NCBI RefSeq assembly: GCF_030408675.1
Contig: NZ_CP047200.1
Coordinates: 1,860,001 to 1,924,000, forward strand
Direction: 5' to 3'
From: Corynebacterium durum
GTDB taxonomy: Bacteria > Actinomycetota > Actinomycetes > Mycobacteriales > Mycobacteriaceae
Length of the DNA: 64,000 nt
The notes beneath the pieces were generated by a model. That model searched no databases and was not told the origin of the DNA. It saw only the letters and a program-made list of their open reading frames with translations. Below, piece by piece: positions 34,162 to 45,467 of this stretch (the first letter of the stretch is position 1; each line of letters opens with the position of its first letter). A program made the translations under genes and the position numbers.

Positions 34162-34799
34162 TCGTCTTCCCTTCTCTCCATGGTCCACCGTGAACTGATG
34201 GCAACCAGGGTGATGCCCAGCAGCATACCCAGCACCAGGCCAGAGAGCCGCCAGTCAGCGCCTGCACCTGACTTGAAGGCGGCGATGCTTTCGGAGTTGA
34301 TGAACAACAAACCGGTATCCAGGTACAGAGCACCTCGATGGTCCTGCAGGTATTGCTCCAGGGTGTCAAACGCGGCACTGGAGACGGCAGAGCTGACCTC
34401 GGGCTGTTTCGAGGACACACGTATCGTAACCACACGTGTGGTTCGGGTCGCGGTACCGGTGATCTCAAACAGGGCTGCGTTCACGCCGGAGCGTTGGGAT
34501 AGCCGCTGGTGAAATTCCTCCGAGTTGGTGGCCTCACCCAGCAGCACCGTGTCATCACGGGTGCGACCGAGAGCAGTGAGCCGAGAGTTTTCGTTATCGT
34601 CTTCGATGTGGGGGTTGGTCACCAAAATTTTGGAGTCCACCACGTATTCGTTGTCAAGAGTTTGACTGTACGCGTGGCCCAACTGCCACCCAATGGCCGC
34701 AAGGATCGGCACCAGTGCCCACATGAGCAGCCGGAACGCGATGTTCTTCTGGAGGGGAGTTATGTTCTCGGTGATTGTGTGTTCTTCTTTATCGTTCAT
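34158..34799 (-). CDS. Wzz/CapA-like chain-length determinant protein without kinase domain
   Basis: 213 residues. An N-terminal transmembrane segment ('LLMWALVPILAAIGWQLGHAY') and a C-terminal one ('LSGLVLGMLLGITLVAIS') flank an extracytoplasmic domain beginning 'EYVVDSKILVTNPHIEDDNENSRLTALG', as in polysaccharide co-polymerases. No cytoplasmic tyrosine-kinase domain is fused and none is encoded nearby, so a partner kinase would have to be elsewhere. It probably sets chain length with the Wzy protein. Confidence 0.7.
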   Translation of the reverse strand: MNDKEEHTITENITPLQKNIAFRLLMWALVPILAAIGWQLGHAYSQTLDNEYVVDSKILVTNPHIEDDNENSRLTALGRTRDDTVLLGEATNSEEFHQRLSQRSGVNAALFEITGTATRTTRVVTIRVSSKQPEVSSAVSSAAFDTLEQYLQDHRGALYLDTGLLFINSESIAAFKSGAGADWRLSGLVLGMLLGITLVAISSRWTMERREDE

Positions 34800-35830
34800 G
34801 ACACTGTCGCAAGTTCGTAGGCGCGGATCAATGCTTGTTTCTGGCTGTCAAAGCTGTGGGCCGCAAGCAGCGGGTCCCAGTGCTGCGAGAGGGGCTGGTT
34901 CTGTTCAAGTTGCTTTAAGACAAGGCTGCTGGCTTGTTCTGCGGTGTCAAAGCGCGCCGATTCCGGGCATTCCTTCAGTGGCGCAATATTGGACACAAAG
35001 GTTGGCACATGGGAGTTGATGGCCTCAAGAATCACCATGGGGAATCCATCCCACCGTGAGGTGTACACCAGCATGGATAGCTCCGTGAGTTTCTTCTGCA
35101 GGTCCACTCCCCCAAGCCAACCGGTCACATGCACCCCGGCAGCCTTCAGGGCGTCCCGCTGAGCGTCATCACCGTCGCCGATCCACACGAACTCCACGTC
35201 GCTGTTGTGCCTCCTCACCGATTCAACAATGTCAATGAAACGTTGCGGGTCGCGGTACTCGTTAATCCTGCCGACCATACCCACCACCGGGCTTGACGAC
35301 GCCCCCCACCGCAGCTCCTGCGCAGGATGATCCGGCGGCAGCGCGTTAGGGATAGTCACCACTGGAACACGGGCATTCAAATCCGACAACAATTCACTTT
35401 CATGCACGGAACACCCGGCAAACACTTTCGTCTTCCACGACAGTAGCTTTTCCACACCCTTATATGCGGCGCGCTTCACGGAAGAAAAATCGGGCCGACC
35501 ATAGGCAATCGCGTGGGGCGTATACACCACCGGAACATTCACACACAAAGTAGCAATTCGACTATACGCACCTGCGAAACTCGAATGCGCATGAATAACA
35601 TCAGGTCTGACCTCTCGGGCAACCTTCGCGACCTTCTTTACCGCGGCTAGGTGGTTTGTTGGTAGAACATAAAACGCGGAGCTTCCTTCAACCTCACGCA
35701 TAGTGATGTTGTGCCCGCGCCGGGAATTGGCGAGTACAACATGATCCAGCTCGGGAGTCGCCTTAACATAGCCCGCTAGCGCCGTTTGAACGCCTCCCGC
35801 CAGGCATTCCGTAACGTGTAATACCCGCAT
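34796..35830 (-). CDS. family 4 glycosyltransferase (EpsF-like)
   Basis: 344 residues from ATG 35830, the start of the 'RVLHVTECLAGGVQTALAGY' N-terminus typical of EpsF/CapH transferases. The GT-B fold is supported by 'PDVIHAHSSFAGAYSRIA', 'VVYTPHAIAYG' and a donor-domain 'SMLVYTSRWDGFPMVILEAINSHVP' (EX7E-like). It is the first gene of the minus-strand operon, probably transcribed from the AT-rich region at 35831-35984. Confidence 0.87.
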   Translation of the reverse strand: MRVLHVTECLAGGVQTALAGYVKATPELDHVVLANSRRGHNITMREVEGSSAFYVLPTNHLAAVKKVAKVAREVRPDVIHAHSSFAGAYSRIATLCVNVPVVYTPHAIAYGRPDFSSVKRAAYKGVEKLLSWKTKVFAGCSVHESELLSDLNARVPVVTIPNALPPDHPAQELRWGASSSPVVGMVGRINEYRDPQRFIDIVESVRRHNSDVEFVWIGDGDDAQRDALKAAGVHVTGWLGGVDLQKKLTELSMLVYTSRWDGFPMVILEAINSHVPTFVSNIAPLKECPESARFDTAEQASSLVLKQLEQNQPLSQHWDPLLAAHSFDSQKQALIRAYELATVS

Positions 35831-35984
35831 TGCTTCCTTCCATAAATACAACCTTTGGAAGACATTACACTAGGAAATTAACACTTTCCCGATAACGGAT
35901 CTAAATATTCCTTAAAAATCAATCCCCATTTTGTTGTACTATCACCTAATTCAATTTCACTGGAATTCAATCTCAATTCATGCA
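35831..35984 (-). promoter_or_regulatory. promoter region of the polysaccharide operon
   Basis: 154 bp of AT-rich DNA between rhtA-like gene and the first transferase. It contains GATAACG at 35891-35897 (CGTTATC on the coding strand), a 7-bp box also found twice upstream of the sugar transferase. No single -35/-10 pair stands out. Confidence 0.4.
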
Positions 35985-36803
35985 TTACCTATGATCACGC
36001 GCAACCACAGCCCCCACCACCGCGACGATCCCCACCATTTCGGCGATAGAAAGGCTTTGCCCCAGCGCCACGGCCCCCAGCAGCGCAGCCGTCAAAGGAA
36101 GTAGCGCCAACAGAATGGCAAAGTATGACGGCCCTGCCATCCTAAGCACAACCTGATCCAAGCTGTACGGAATCGCTGCGCCGAGAATCCCCAGACCAAC
36201 CACCGTAGGTAGCGGAACACCTGCTCCATGCGGCCACAGCACTGCAACCAGCGGCAATCCAACGACAGTGGCATAGCAAAAACCAACGGTCAGGCGCCCA
36301 TTCGAACTCCCTGCCGTAGCAATACGTGCGCCCAGCACAATATAGATCGCCCATAACGTCGCAGCTAACAGGGCAAAAATGACTCCACGTGGACTCGCTG
36401 ACCAACGCGCCCCTGACATCAGCAACACCCCACCCCCAGCCAACAGCAAGGCAAGCCAATCCCGTATTGACCTGCTTCCCCATGCTGCAACCACGATCGG
36501 CCCCATAAACTCAATAGCCACCGCAGTGCCTAATGGAAGTTCCGCGATGGCCTCATAAAAGACCATGTTCATACCCATGGTCACGCAACCAAATACGCCA
36601 GCGACAAGCCCAACACGTCTCGTAAACTCCCAGCGTGCAGGCCGCACAACAACAAGGAGCACCACGCCTGCAGCAGCAACGCGAAACCACGCAACAATCG
36701 TTGGCGGGAAGCGTTCAAATAGCCCCACCGCAAGGGCTGCTCCGGCGTATAGCGACAGCCCTGAGGCAATCATCACGGCAGGCGCGGTGAGGCGTTGTCT
36801 CAT
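35985..36803 (-). CDS. EamA-family exporter (RhtA-like)
   Basis: 272 residues, ten hydrophobic segments, two EamA repeats. 'FPPTIVAWFRVAAAGVVLLVVVRPARW', 'ELPLGTAVAIEFMGPIVVAAWGSRS' and 'LLALLPLTAALLGAVALGQSLSIAEMVGIVAV' match the RhtA group, which exports threonine and homoserine in E. coli. The substrate here is inferred. ATG 36803. Same strand as the polysaccharide operon but separated by its promoter region. Confidence 0.82.
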   Translation of the reverse strand: MRQRLTAPAVMIASGLSLYAGAALAVGLFERFPPTIVAWFRVAAAGVVLLVVVRPARWEFTRRVGLVAGVFGCVTMGMNMVFYEAIAELPLGTAVAIEFMGPIVVAAWGSRSIRDWLALLLAGGGVLLMSGARWSASPRGVIFALLAATLWAIYIVLGARIATAGSSNGRLTVGFCYATVVGLPLVAVLWPHGAGVPLPTVVGLGILGAAIPYSLDQVVLRMAGPSYFAILLALLPLTAALLGAVALGQSLSIAEMVGIVAVVGAVVARDHR

Positions 36804-36914
36804 GGGCGGTGATTATATCGAACAGCCACGAGGACTATTCATCGTAGAAGCCACGTGAAGGCGCCCTCAATGAGGACTTCCAGGACGAATTCTGCGATTT
36901 TGCGCCCCAGAGTT

Positions 36915-38306
<1,392 letters not shown>

Positions 38307-38615
38307 TTAGTTGCGTATAACCAGGTCAATGAGTCCCGGGAAGCGTTGGTCCATGTCGTCGCGGCGGAGAGTAACCCAGCGTTCCCGCCCGCGAATGGTG
38401 GTGGTGGTCACTCCTGCTTCGCGGAGCACTTTCCAGTGGTGGGACAGGGTTGATTTGTGCAGGGGCAATTTCTTTAGCACAAAACCACAGCTCACGGAAC
38501 CTTCCTCATCGAGGATTGCAATGAGCTGCAAACGCACCGGATCTGCCAGTGCCTGCAGAACAGGGAGTAGTTCTATGTCGCTGAGCGCTGGCTGCGGAAG
38601 TGGAGCGTGATCCAT
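38307..38615 (-). CDS. ArsR/SmtB-family winged-helix regulator
   Basis: 102 residues from ATG 38615. 'VLQALADPVRLQLIAILDEEGSVSCGFVLKKLPLHKSTLSHHWKVLREAGVTTT' is a typical ArsR helix-turn-helix. The metal-binding CxC of ArsR is absent; the single Cys is in the helix before recognition. The gene is divergent from an MFS exporter (54 bp) and just upstream of bglA, so it may repress both. Confidence 0.82.
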   Translation of the reverse strand: MDHAPLPQPALSDIELLPVLQALADPVRLQLIAILDEEGSVSCGFVLKKLPLHKSTLSHHWKVLREAGVTTTTIRGRERWVTLRRDDMDQRFPGLIDLVIRN

Positions 38616-38668
38616 GGCTTCATCATACGTTATTGAAACAGTTTGATGATTTTCATATTGTTGGAAGT
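38616..38668. promoter_or_regulatory. divergent promoter/operator region between arsR-like and MFS genes
   Basis: The 53 bp contain TGAAA and TTTCA as separated inverted half-sites, plus an ATCAT...ATGAT pair. Both genes must start from this short interval, so the ArsR protein probably binds here. The exact operator is not clear. Confidence 0.35.
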
Positions 38669-39760
38669 ATGTCAAACAAACTATGGCCCCTCACGCTCAT
38701 GACCTTCGCCGTGGGCACCGACACCTTCATCCTCGCCGGACTCCTCAAAGAAATCGGCTCTGACCTGCACGTATCGACGACCACCGCCGCACAGCTGGTC
38801 ACCATCTTCAGCATCACCTTTGCCTGCTGCGCCCCCATCCTCAGCACACTCATCCGCCCCAGCCACGCGCTCCGGGCGGGCCTTGTCATCTTCATCCTCG
38901 GCAACGCATTCACCGCCCTCGCCCCAACATTCGGCGTAGCACTGGGTGCCCGCGTCCTTACTGCAGTCGGCGCGAGTATGCTCACCCCCTCCGCGTCGGC
39001 CATCACCGCCGCCATCACACCACCTGAACAGCGCGGACGCGCCCTCGCCTTTGTCATGAACGGACTCATGACGGCCACCGCCCTCGGCGTCCCCGCCGGA
39101 CTCATCCTCGGCAACGCCAACTGGCGGCACACCGTCTGGATCCTCGCCATCCTGGGATTGATTGCGCTCATTGCGAACCTCCTTGTCGTCCCCGCCGTTG
39201 ACATGCCACCCACCACCCGCGCCCGCCGCGTTCCCCTTCACGCGCTCATTGTCATTGCCACCACCATCCTCGTTGTGGGTGCCAACATGCAGGTATTCAC
39301 TTACGCGCAGGTCATTACAGGACTGACGGGAAAGTGGCTGATCGCGTGCCTTACGGCATTTGGCGTGTTCACCGTGATCGGCAACATTGCCGCCGGACGA
39401 CTCACTGACAGTCGCGGGCCACTGTTTACTGTGGTCACCAGCATCGTCGGACTAATGATCATTCTCCTGGCCGCTCCCCTCCTTCCCCCGCTGCTCCTGC
39501 TCAGCATCAATGGTTTCTTCGGCGGCATGTTCACCGTCCCCCAGCAGGCCCGCATTGTCGCCATCAACCCGACGCTCCTCGGCCTACTCTCATCTGCCGT
39601 ATATATCGGCTTTGCGACATCCAGCGCACTCGGCAAAGTCGTAATCGACAACATTGGCCCGTACGCCATCACCTGGACCGCCGCCGCACTGCTTATCATC
39701 CCCCTCACCCTCTGCTACCCCCGCTGGAATTTTGGGTATAATAGAAAACATCAGCGATAA
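38669..39760 (+). CDS. MFS transporter, DHA1 family
   Basis: 363 residues from ATG 38669, with 12 hydrophobic segments. 'MTFAVGTDTFILAGLLKEIGSDLHVS', 'GARVLTAVGASMLTPSASAITAAITPPEQRGRALAFVMNG' and 'ALGVPAGLILGNANWRHTVWILAILG' match the AraJ/YdhP branch of sugar-efflux and drug transporters. The gene is divergent from the ArsR-like regulator, its likely repressor. The ribosome-binding site GGAAG is unusually close (3 bases). Confidence 0.85.
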   Translation: MSNKLWPLTLMTFAVGTDTFILAGLLKEIGSDLHVSTTTAAQLVTIFSITFACCAPILSTLIRPSHALRAGLVIFILGNAFTALAPTFGVALGARVLTAVGASMLTPSASAITAAITPPEQRGRALAFVMNGLMTATALGVPAGLILGNANWRHTVWILAILGLIALIANLLVVPAVDMPPTTRARRVPLHALIVIATTILVVGANMQVFTYAQVITGLTGKWLIACLTAFGVFTVIGNIAAGRLTDSRGPLFTVVTSIVGLMIILLAAPLLPPLLLLSINGFFGGMFTVPQQARIVAINPTLLGLLSSAVYIGFATSSALGKVVIDNIGPYAITWTAAALLIIPLTLCYPRWNFGYNRKHQR

Positions 39761-39777
39761 TTTTTCGGAGGGGTATC

Positions 39778-40920
39778 ATGGCCACGGCTTTCTACAATGT
39801 TGCTGACCCCAACAATGCCTTCGCCGTGCACAGCACCACCATAACCAAGCAGGAACTTGGCTTTTGGTTGAGTGTCTTCACCCCGGACAGCGTTGACGAC
39901 GACATCGATGAGTTCATCTCCTCCATCGTCGCCACCACCCATTATACTCGAACGGACGTTTCCCAAGCCTGCGACGTAGCCTTGATGTTGCACGCCATGC
40001 CGCACCTGAAGGACTACGCCCTCAACACTGGTGTGCTCTGCCTGCGCCGCCTGCACCTTATCTACCGACACACCCTCGCCATCGAACCAGAACTCATCGA
40101 ACCGCACCTCATCAACCTGGTCACCCCAACCAGCCCCCACCAGCAATTACCGACGCCCCGAACGCTCGCCGCCCAGGTCCGCAAACTGGTGCTCTCCCTC
40201 GATCCCCCAGCGGCGCACAAGACTATCGACGCCGCGGAGGAGGAACTGCGCTTCCGCGCCCACCCGAACGGTCTCACCACCGTCTTCGGGGCGTTGCGGA
40301 GCGACAAAGCCGTAGTCATCTCGCAGGTACTCAAGGCGATTTCCACTGATCAGCACTGTGACCTCAACGAAGCCTTGTACAAACTCGCTGCTGAGCACGT
40401 CGATTCGTGCAGCATTGTACTTAATCTCTGGGATCACGATTACCTCCAGGGCGCGGGTTGGCTGTCTGATGATTGCGTCATCCGCGACATGCAAGCCGCA
40501 TCCACGAAAACCAGCTCTTCCTACATCACCCCCATCGACATTCGCGCATTTGTCATCGGGCGCGACGGCACCTGCCGCTTCCCAGGTTGTGACCGCCCCG
40601 CCTGGGAATGCGACACGGACCATGTGATTTCCGACGCCGATGGCGGCCCCACCACCGCAGCAAACCTACAAGCGCTGTGCCGCCACTGTCATAACATTAA
40701 AACCGACAAACTCGCCATACCCACCATGCACAAAGACGGCACCGTGGAATGGCGATTCAAAGACGGGACCGTGGCCATCACCCATCCAACAGGCCCGTTA
40801 GCCGGGGTGGAGATGCCCAATCCCCCACCTCCACCGGCAGAACCCCAGCGCACCACACCGAAGTTTCGCCAGACGTTCAGTCAGCGACACATCAAGCGAA
40901 TCAGGAGGCAAGCGTCATAG
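39778..40920 (+). CDS. HNH endonuclease-domain protein (DUF222/13E12-like architecture)
   Basis: 380 residues. The C-terminal HNH nuclease fold is clear: '[23 protein letters not shown]', '[24 protein letters not shown]', with two zinc-type Cys pairs. The N-terminal 250 residues are helical, as in DUF222 proteins that are abundant and often repeated in actinobacteria. Biological role unknown (phage or mobile-element origin is suspected for the family). CGGAGGGG precedes ATG 39778. The 3' end overlaps that of ileS by 20 bp. Confidence 0.8.
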   Translation: MATAFYNVADPNNAFAVHSTTITKQELGFWLSVFTPDSVDDDIDEFISSIVATTHYTRTDVSQACDVALMLHAMPHLKDYALNTGVLCLRRLHLIYRHTLAIEPELIEPHLINLVTPTSPHQQLPTPRTLAAQVRKLVLSLDPPAAHKTIDAAEEELRFRAHPNGLTTVFGALRSDKAVVISQVLKAISTDQHCDLNEALYKLAAEHVDSCSIVLNLWDHDYLQGAGWLSDDCVIRDMQAASTKTSSSYITPIDIRAFVIGRDGTCRFPGCDRPAWECDTDHVISDADGGPTTAANLQALCRHCHNIKTDKLAIPTMHKDGTVEWRFKDGTVAITHPTGPLAGVEMPNPPPPPAEPQRTTPKFRQTFSQRHIKRIRRQAS

Positions 40921-43900
40921 ACGCGGTGACACCCTCAACGATGTTGTGGGTGCCGTCGCCATGCCCAACAACAAACGACGTGGCCAAAACCTCACGAGCC
41001 ATGTCATCTTTGTGGCGCTCTGCCCACTCAACTTTGTCCTCGGACACAAACAGCTCGACCTCAATGCGATCCGACACCGCAAAACCAGACGACTTTCGGG
41101 CATCCTGCAGACCACGGATCACGTCAGCGGCCCAGCCTTCTGCCTCAAGGGCTTCCGTGACTTCGCGGTCAACCAGCACCAAGCCATCCACACCCTCGAT
41201 CTGCGCGGTGCACTCGGGGTCGGCCGCAACGAGTCGTTCGGTGAACTCATCCGCCGTGAGAGTGATGCCATCAGCAACAACGGAGTCGTCGTTGCGTGTA
41301 TAGTTGCCCGCTTTGACGGCCTTGATCACGCGTTGAACATCCTTGCCCAGACGCGGCCCGGCGACACGGGGATTGACTACAACCTCAAAGCGGCCAATGC
41401 TGTCCACATCATCAGTCAGCACAAGCTCCTTGACGTTCACCTCGTCCTTGATGATGTCACTGAACTCACTGAGACGCTGCGATTCTGGCAGCGCCACCGT
41501 CAGTTTCGGCAACGGCAAGCGGTTGCGCAACTTGTTGGCCTTACGCACTGACGACGCCGCCGAACACACGCCGCGCACTTCGTCCATGGTGCGCACCAGG
41601 GCGTCGTCACGCGGGAAGTCATCGGGATTCGGGAACTTCATGAGGTGCACAGAGCGTTCGCCGGTGAGCCCACGCCAGATGACCTCAGTGATCATCGGCA
41701 GCAGCGGGGCGGCCACACGTGTCAAGGTTTCCAGCACCGTGTACAGCGTGTTGAAGGCTTCCGGGGTTTCATTCCAGAAACGCTCACGGGAACGACGCAC
41801 ATACCAATTAGTCAGCACATCACAGAAGGAGCGAACTTCATCACACGCACGGGCAACGTCCGTGTTGTCCAGCGCGTCCTGCGTGTTGGCGATCAGGTTA
41901 TGCAACTTCGCCAGAATGTAGCGATCCAGCACATTCGTCGAGCTGACATCCCACGTAGCCGGCTCAACCGCGTACAGCTGCAGGAAGGTGTAGGCATTCC
42001 ACATGGGCAGCAGCGCCTGACGCACACCCTCGCGGATGCCCTGCTCCGTCACAATGAGGTTGCCGCCACGCAGGATCGGGGAACTCATCAGGAACCAACG
42101 CATGGCATCCGAGCCGTCGCGCTCAAACACCTCGTTGACGTTTGGATAGTTGCCCTTTGACTTGGACATCTTCAGCCCGTCATCGCCCAAGACAATGCCG
42201 TGCGCAACCACCTTCTTGTAGGAGGGGCAGTCAAACAGCGCCGTAGACAGCACGTGCATGGTGTAGAACCAGCCGCGGGTCTGACCGGAATACTCGACGA
42301 TAAAGTCCGCCTGGTTGTGCGTATCAAACCACTCGCGGTTCTCAAACGGATAGTGCTTCTGAGCAAACGGCATGGAACCAGACTCGAACCAGCAATCCAG
42401 CACCTCCGGCACGCGGCGCATTGTGGACTTTCCTGTGGGATCATCCGGGTTCGGGCGGGTCAGCTGGTCAATGTGAGGGCGGTGCAAGGATGTTGGTCGC
42501 ACACCAAAGTCGCGTTCCAATTCGTCCAAGGAGCCGTACACATCAACGCGCGGATACTCTTCAGAATCCGACACCCAGACCGGGATAGGCGAACCCCAGT
42601 AGCGGTTCCTGGAGATGTTCCAGTCGCGCGCACCTTCCAACCACTTGCCGAACTGCCCGTCACGGATATGCGCGGGCATCCATTCGATCTCTTGGTTCAA
42701 CTCCACCATGCGGTCGCGGAACTTGGTCACCGCAACAAACCACGACGGCAGCGCCATGTAGATCAGCGGCTCGCCGGAACGCCAGGAATGCGGGTAGGAG
42801 TGCTCGATCGTCTCGTGACGCAGTACCCTACCCTTCTCCTTGAGGTCACGGATGATGTTCTTATTAGCATCAAACACCAACTGCCCCTCATAGTCAGGCA
42901 CCAGTGAAGTAAACTTTCCGTCCATGTCCACCGGGATCACCACATCAATGCCGTACTTCTGGCAGGTGATCATATCGTCCTCACCAAAGGCCGGGGCTTG
43001 GTGGACAATACCGGTGCCATCTTCGGTGGTCACGTAGTCCGCGTTCAAAATTTTAAAGGCGCCTGGTTGGTCGCTGAAATAATCAAAGATCGGCTTGTAG
43101 GTCAGGCCCTCCAGCTCCGAACCGGAGTGTGTGGACAGCACCTCGTAGTCATCGAAATAGCCACTGACCAGGTTCTCCGCCAGAAGGTAGCGCTCATCGC
43201 CCACTTTGATGTGTGCATAAATGGTGTCTGGATGCACAGCCAGAGCCAAGTTGGATGGAAGCGTCCACGGCGTCGTCGTCCACGCGAGAGCATTCGCGCC
43301 TTCAAGTTCGCCGGAGGTGATCGGCATGGTCACCGTCAACGCCGGATCCTGGCGCATCTTGTAGGAGTCATCCAACCGGGTTTCCTGGTTTGATAGCGGC
43401 GTGTGCTCCGCCCATGAGTACGGAAGCACGCGGAAACCCTGGTAGATCAGGCCCTTGTCGTACAGGGTTTTAAACGCCCACATGACGGACTCCATGAAGC
43501 CCAAGTCCATCGTCTTGTAGCCATTATCAAAATCAACCCAGCGTGCCTGGCGAGTCACATAGTCTTTCCACTCCTCCGTGTATTGCAACACTGAGGTGGC
43601 ACAGTACTCGTTGAACTTTTCCAGGCCCATGGCCTCAATCTCGCCCTTGTCTTTGATGCCAAGCTGCTTCTCGGCTTCAAGTTCGGCGGGCAGGCCGTGG
43701 CAGTCCCACCCAAACACGCGGGCAACCTTCTTGCCCTGCATTGTCTGATAGCGCGGGATAATGTCTTTGACGTACCCCGTTAACAAGTGTCCGTAGTGCG
43801 GCAGGCCGTTGGCAAAGGGAGGACCGTCATAGAAGACGTATTCTGGGTCGCCGTTGAGGGATGCCTGGAAAGTCTGGTCCTGCTTCCAATAGCCAAGAAC

Positions 43901-43966
43901 CTGCTGTTCCATGTCGGGAAAACGGGTGGATCCACCAGTGAGATCGACACGTGGGTATACAGCCAT
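40901..43966 (-). CDS. ileS: isoleucyl-tRNA synthetase, eukaryotic-like (type 2)
   Basis: 1021 residues. Class I signatures: '[18 protein letters not shown]' (HIGH variant HYGH) and '[13 protein letters not shown]' (KMSKS). The CP1 editing domain and an anticodon-binding domain follow. The HYGH form and sequence such as '[19 protein letters not shown]' put it in the type shared by actinobacteria and eukaryotes, associated with natural mupirocin insensitivity. ATG 43966 is sequestered by the T-box leader, so translation rises when tRNA-Ile is uncharged. It ends in a tail-to-tail overlap with the HNH gene. Confidence 0.95.
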   Translation of the reverse strand: MAVYPRVDLTGGSTRFPDMEQQVLGYWKQDQTFQASLNGDPEYVFYDGPPFANGLPHYGHLLTGYVKDIIPRYQTMQGKKVARVFGWDCHGLPAELEAEKQLGIKDKGEIEAMGLEKFNEYCATSVLQYTEEWKDYVTRQARWVDFDNGYKTMDLGFMESVMWAFKTLYDKGLIYQGFRVLPYSWAEHTPLSNQETRLDDSYKMRQDPALTVTMPITSGELEGANALAWTTTPWTLPSNLALAVHPDTIYAHIKVGDERYLLAENLVSGYFDDYEVLSTHSGSELEGLTYKPIFDYFSDQPGAFKILNADYVTTEDGTGIVHQAPAFGEDDMITCQKYGIDVVIPVDMDGKFTSLVPDYEGQLVFDANKNIIRDLKEKGRVLRHETIEHSYPHSWRSGEPLIYMALPSWFVAVTKFRDRMVELNQEIEWMPAHIRDGQFGKWLEGARDWNISRNRYWGSPIPVWVSDSEEYPRVDVYGSLDELERDFGVRPTSLHRPHIDQLTRPNPDDPTGKSTMRRVPEVLDCWFESGSMPFAQKHYPFENREWFDTHNQADFIVEYSGQTRGWFYTMHVLSTALFDCPSYKKVVAHGIVLGDDGLKMSKSKGNYPNVNEVFERDGSDAMRWFLMSSPILRGGNLIVTEQGIREGVRQALLPMWNAYTFLQLYAVEPATWDVSSTNVLDRYILAKLHNLIANTQDALDNTDVARACDEVRSFCDVLTNWYVRRSRERFWNETPEAFNTLYTVLETLTRVAAPLLPMITEVIWRGLTGERSVHLMKFPNPDDFPRDDALVRTMDEVRGVCSAASSVRKANKLRNRLPLPKLTVALPESQRLSEFSDIIKDEVNVKELVLTDDVDSIGRFEVVVNPRVAGPRLGKDVQRVIKAVKAGNYTRNDDSVVADGITLTADEFTERLVAADPECTAQIEGVDGLVLVDREVTEALEAEGWAADVIRGLQDARKSSGFAVSDRIEVELFVSEDKVEWAERHKDDMAREVLATSFVVGHGDGTHNIVEGVTASMTLAS

Positions 43967-44118
43967 AACGCTCCTTCAGTAGTCACTGCAGGGACGCAAT
44001 GGCTGCGCGGTACCACCCTGCTTGAGCGTTATAGCCCCACTTCATTTGTGATCGGTTCTACTGAGCACGTGGCTGTTCTTCCGAAACGCTCCCCGGTGAT
44101 TGCCGGATCGTAGCGCGA
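43967..44118 (-). ncRNA. translational T-box riboswitch of ileS
   Basis: On the minus strand AGGGTGGTACCGCG (44006-44019) is the conserved T-box bulge sequence. Upstream, the short stem I has an isoleucine specifier codon ATC (44098-44100) in the setting 'GGCAATCACCGGGGAGCG', typical of actinobacterial ileS T-boxes. ATAACGCTC (44024-44032) is the exact complement of GAGCGTTAT (43965-43973), which covers the Shine-Dalgarno flank and start codon. This 9-bp helix is the sequestrator that opens when uncharged tRNA-Ile binds. No terminator is needed, so control is translational. Confidence 0.92.
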
Positions 44119-44124
44119 GTGCTG

Positions 44125-44286
44125 TTATTTTAGTCTGCGCTTACGCGCATAGTCAATCCCCCATAACGCAAGACCCGCGATCGCATCGAGCACCAGTAAA
44201 TACGACCAGATGTCAGAGTGTGACTGCACGGTCAATACCAGTAGCACGAAGCCAATTAAGGCCAATGCGATCGCGGCAACAAGCAT
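44125..44286 (-). CDS. small 53-residue membrane protein between wag31 and ileS
   Basis: ATG 44286 opens a 53-codon frame ending TAA at 44125. The protein has two hydrophobic segments, 'LVAAIALALIGFVLLVLTV' and 'WSYLLVLDAIAGLALWGI', and a very basic tail 'DYARKRRLK', giving a plausible two-helix hairpin. It lies 5 bp after the wag31 stop and 6 bp before the T-box leader. A small transmembrane gene next to wag31 is also known in mycobacteria (Rv2144c), though longer. Function unknown. Confidence 0.72.
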   Translation of the reverse strand: MLVAAIALALIGFVLLVLTVQSHSDIWSYLLVLDAIAGLALWGIDYARKRRLK

Positions 44287-44291
44287 AAGGG

Positions 44292-45290
44292 TTAGCTGTT
44301 AGCCTCAACACCACCGTGTGGTGCTGCGGATCCGCGGGTGGACAGATCTTCCAGCTGGCTCTCAAGGTAGGTCTTCAGGCGAGTGCGGTACTCACGTTCG
44401 AAGGTACGGAGCTCAGCAATGCGACCTTCCAGGGCGGTCTGCTGCTTCTTCACGGTAGCCATGATTTCGGTGTGCTTACGCTCAGCGTCAGCCTGCAGGG
44501 CGTTGGCCTTGTCGTTAGCCTGGCGCAACTGGGCGTCGGAACGCGCGCTGGCGTCAGCGATCATGGCGTTGGACTTCTGCTCAGCCTGAGCGATCATAGT
44601 GGAGGAACGCTGAGTAGCCTCAGACACCAGCTGGTCAGCGGTGGAGCGGGCGTCAGCCAAGGTTGCCTCAGACTCACGCTTTGCAGCAGCAAGGGTGGCC
44701 TGAGCGCTGGAGTTCGCCTCGGTGATGGTCTTCTCAGCGGCGGCACGAGCCTCATCCAGCATGGTCTGTGACTCGGTGCGAGCATCGTTGGTCAGACGGT
44801 CAGCCATCTCCTGCGCCAAACCGAGCACACGGGCGGCCTGCATGTGGGTTTCAGCAGTGGCAATCCCGTCCACATCAGCGACGGAGGAGCTGCTGTGGCG
44901 CTGAACTGCGGCAGCCTCCTCGCGGGCGGCCTGAGCCTGAGCCTGAGCTAGCTGCAGCTCATCTTGAGCCTTAGCGGTCTCTGCTCTGGCCTGAGCAAGC
45001 TTCTTTTCGTATTCGGCACGGAGCTCTTCCTCCACCTCACGGCGGATAGCGGCAGTATCAACGCTTGCAGCACTCGACCGACCGGATGTAGCACCGGAAC
45101 CAGCCTGCGCCAGCTCATTATTGAGCTCCTCCACCTGCTGGCGGAGATCCTCGTTCTCGTCGAGCAACTGGCCAAGAGTGTCTTCAACAAGGTCGAGGAA
45201 TTGATCGACCTCGTCCTCGTTATAGCCACGCTTACCAATCGGCGGCTTAGCAAAAGCGACATTATGCACGTCAGCTGGAGTCAGCGGCAT
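44292..45290 (-). CDS. wag31: DivIVA/Wag31 polar growth scaffold
   Basis: 332 residues. The N-terminal DivIVA domain ('[48 protein letters not shown]') binds membranes at the poles and is followed by a linker and a long Ala/Glu/Gln-rich coiled coil. In corynebacteria it organises apical growth and is essential. ATG 45290. A 177-bp upstream interval suggests its own promoter, fitting its known high expression. Confidence 0.95.
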   Translation of the reverse strand: MPLTPADVHNVAFAKPPIGKRGYNEDEVDQFLDLVEDTLGQLLDENEDLRQQVEELNNELAQAGSGATSGRSSAASVDTAAIRREVEEELRAEYEKKLAQARAETAKAQDELQLAQAQAQAAREEAAAVQRHSSSSVADVDGIATAETHMQAARVLGLAQEMADRLTNDARTESQTMLDEARAAAEKTITEANSSAQATLAAAKRESEATLADARSTADQLVSEATQRSSTMIAQAEQKSNAMIADASARSDAQLRQANDKANALQADAERKHTEIMATVKKQQTALEGRIAELRTFEREYRTRLKTYLESQLEDLSTRGSAAPHGGVEANS

Positions 45291-45467
45291 GGACGGTTCC
45301 CTTCACGTGTTGTTAGCCCCATGTTGGGACTGGCCGTAGGACTTCCCCACGACCTTGTCTTGCTCAATTCTAATGCTTGATACCCCAATAGTGTAACGAG
45401 GATGTAAAGATTTTGCTTTCCACCCTGCTTACGACGGTGTTCTTGGGGAAAATTTGACTGCCTTCGG
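45291..45467 (-). promoter_or_regulatory. wag31 upstream region
   Basis: 177 bp between yggT and wag31. An imperfect hairpin TGAC...GTCA lies directly after the yggT stop and could attenuate read-through. The rest probably holds the wag31 promoter, but I cannot point to one clear -10/-35 pair. Confidence 0.35.
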
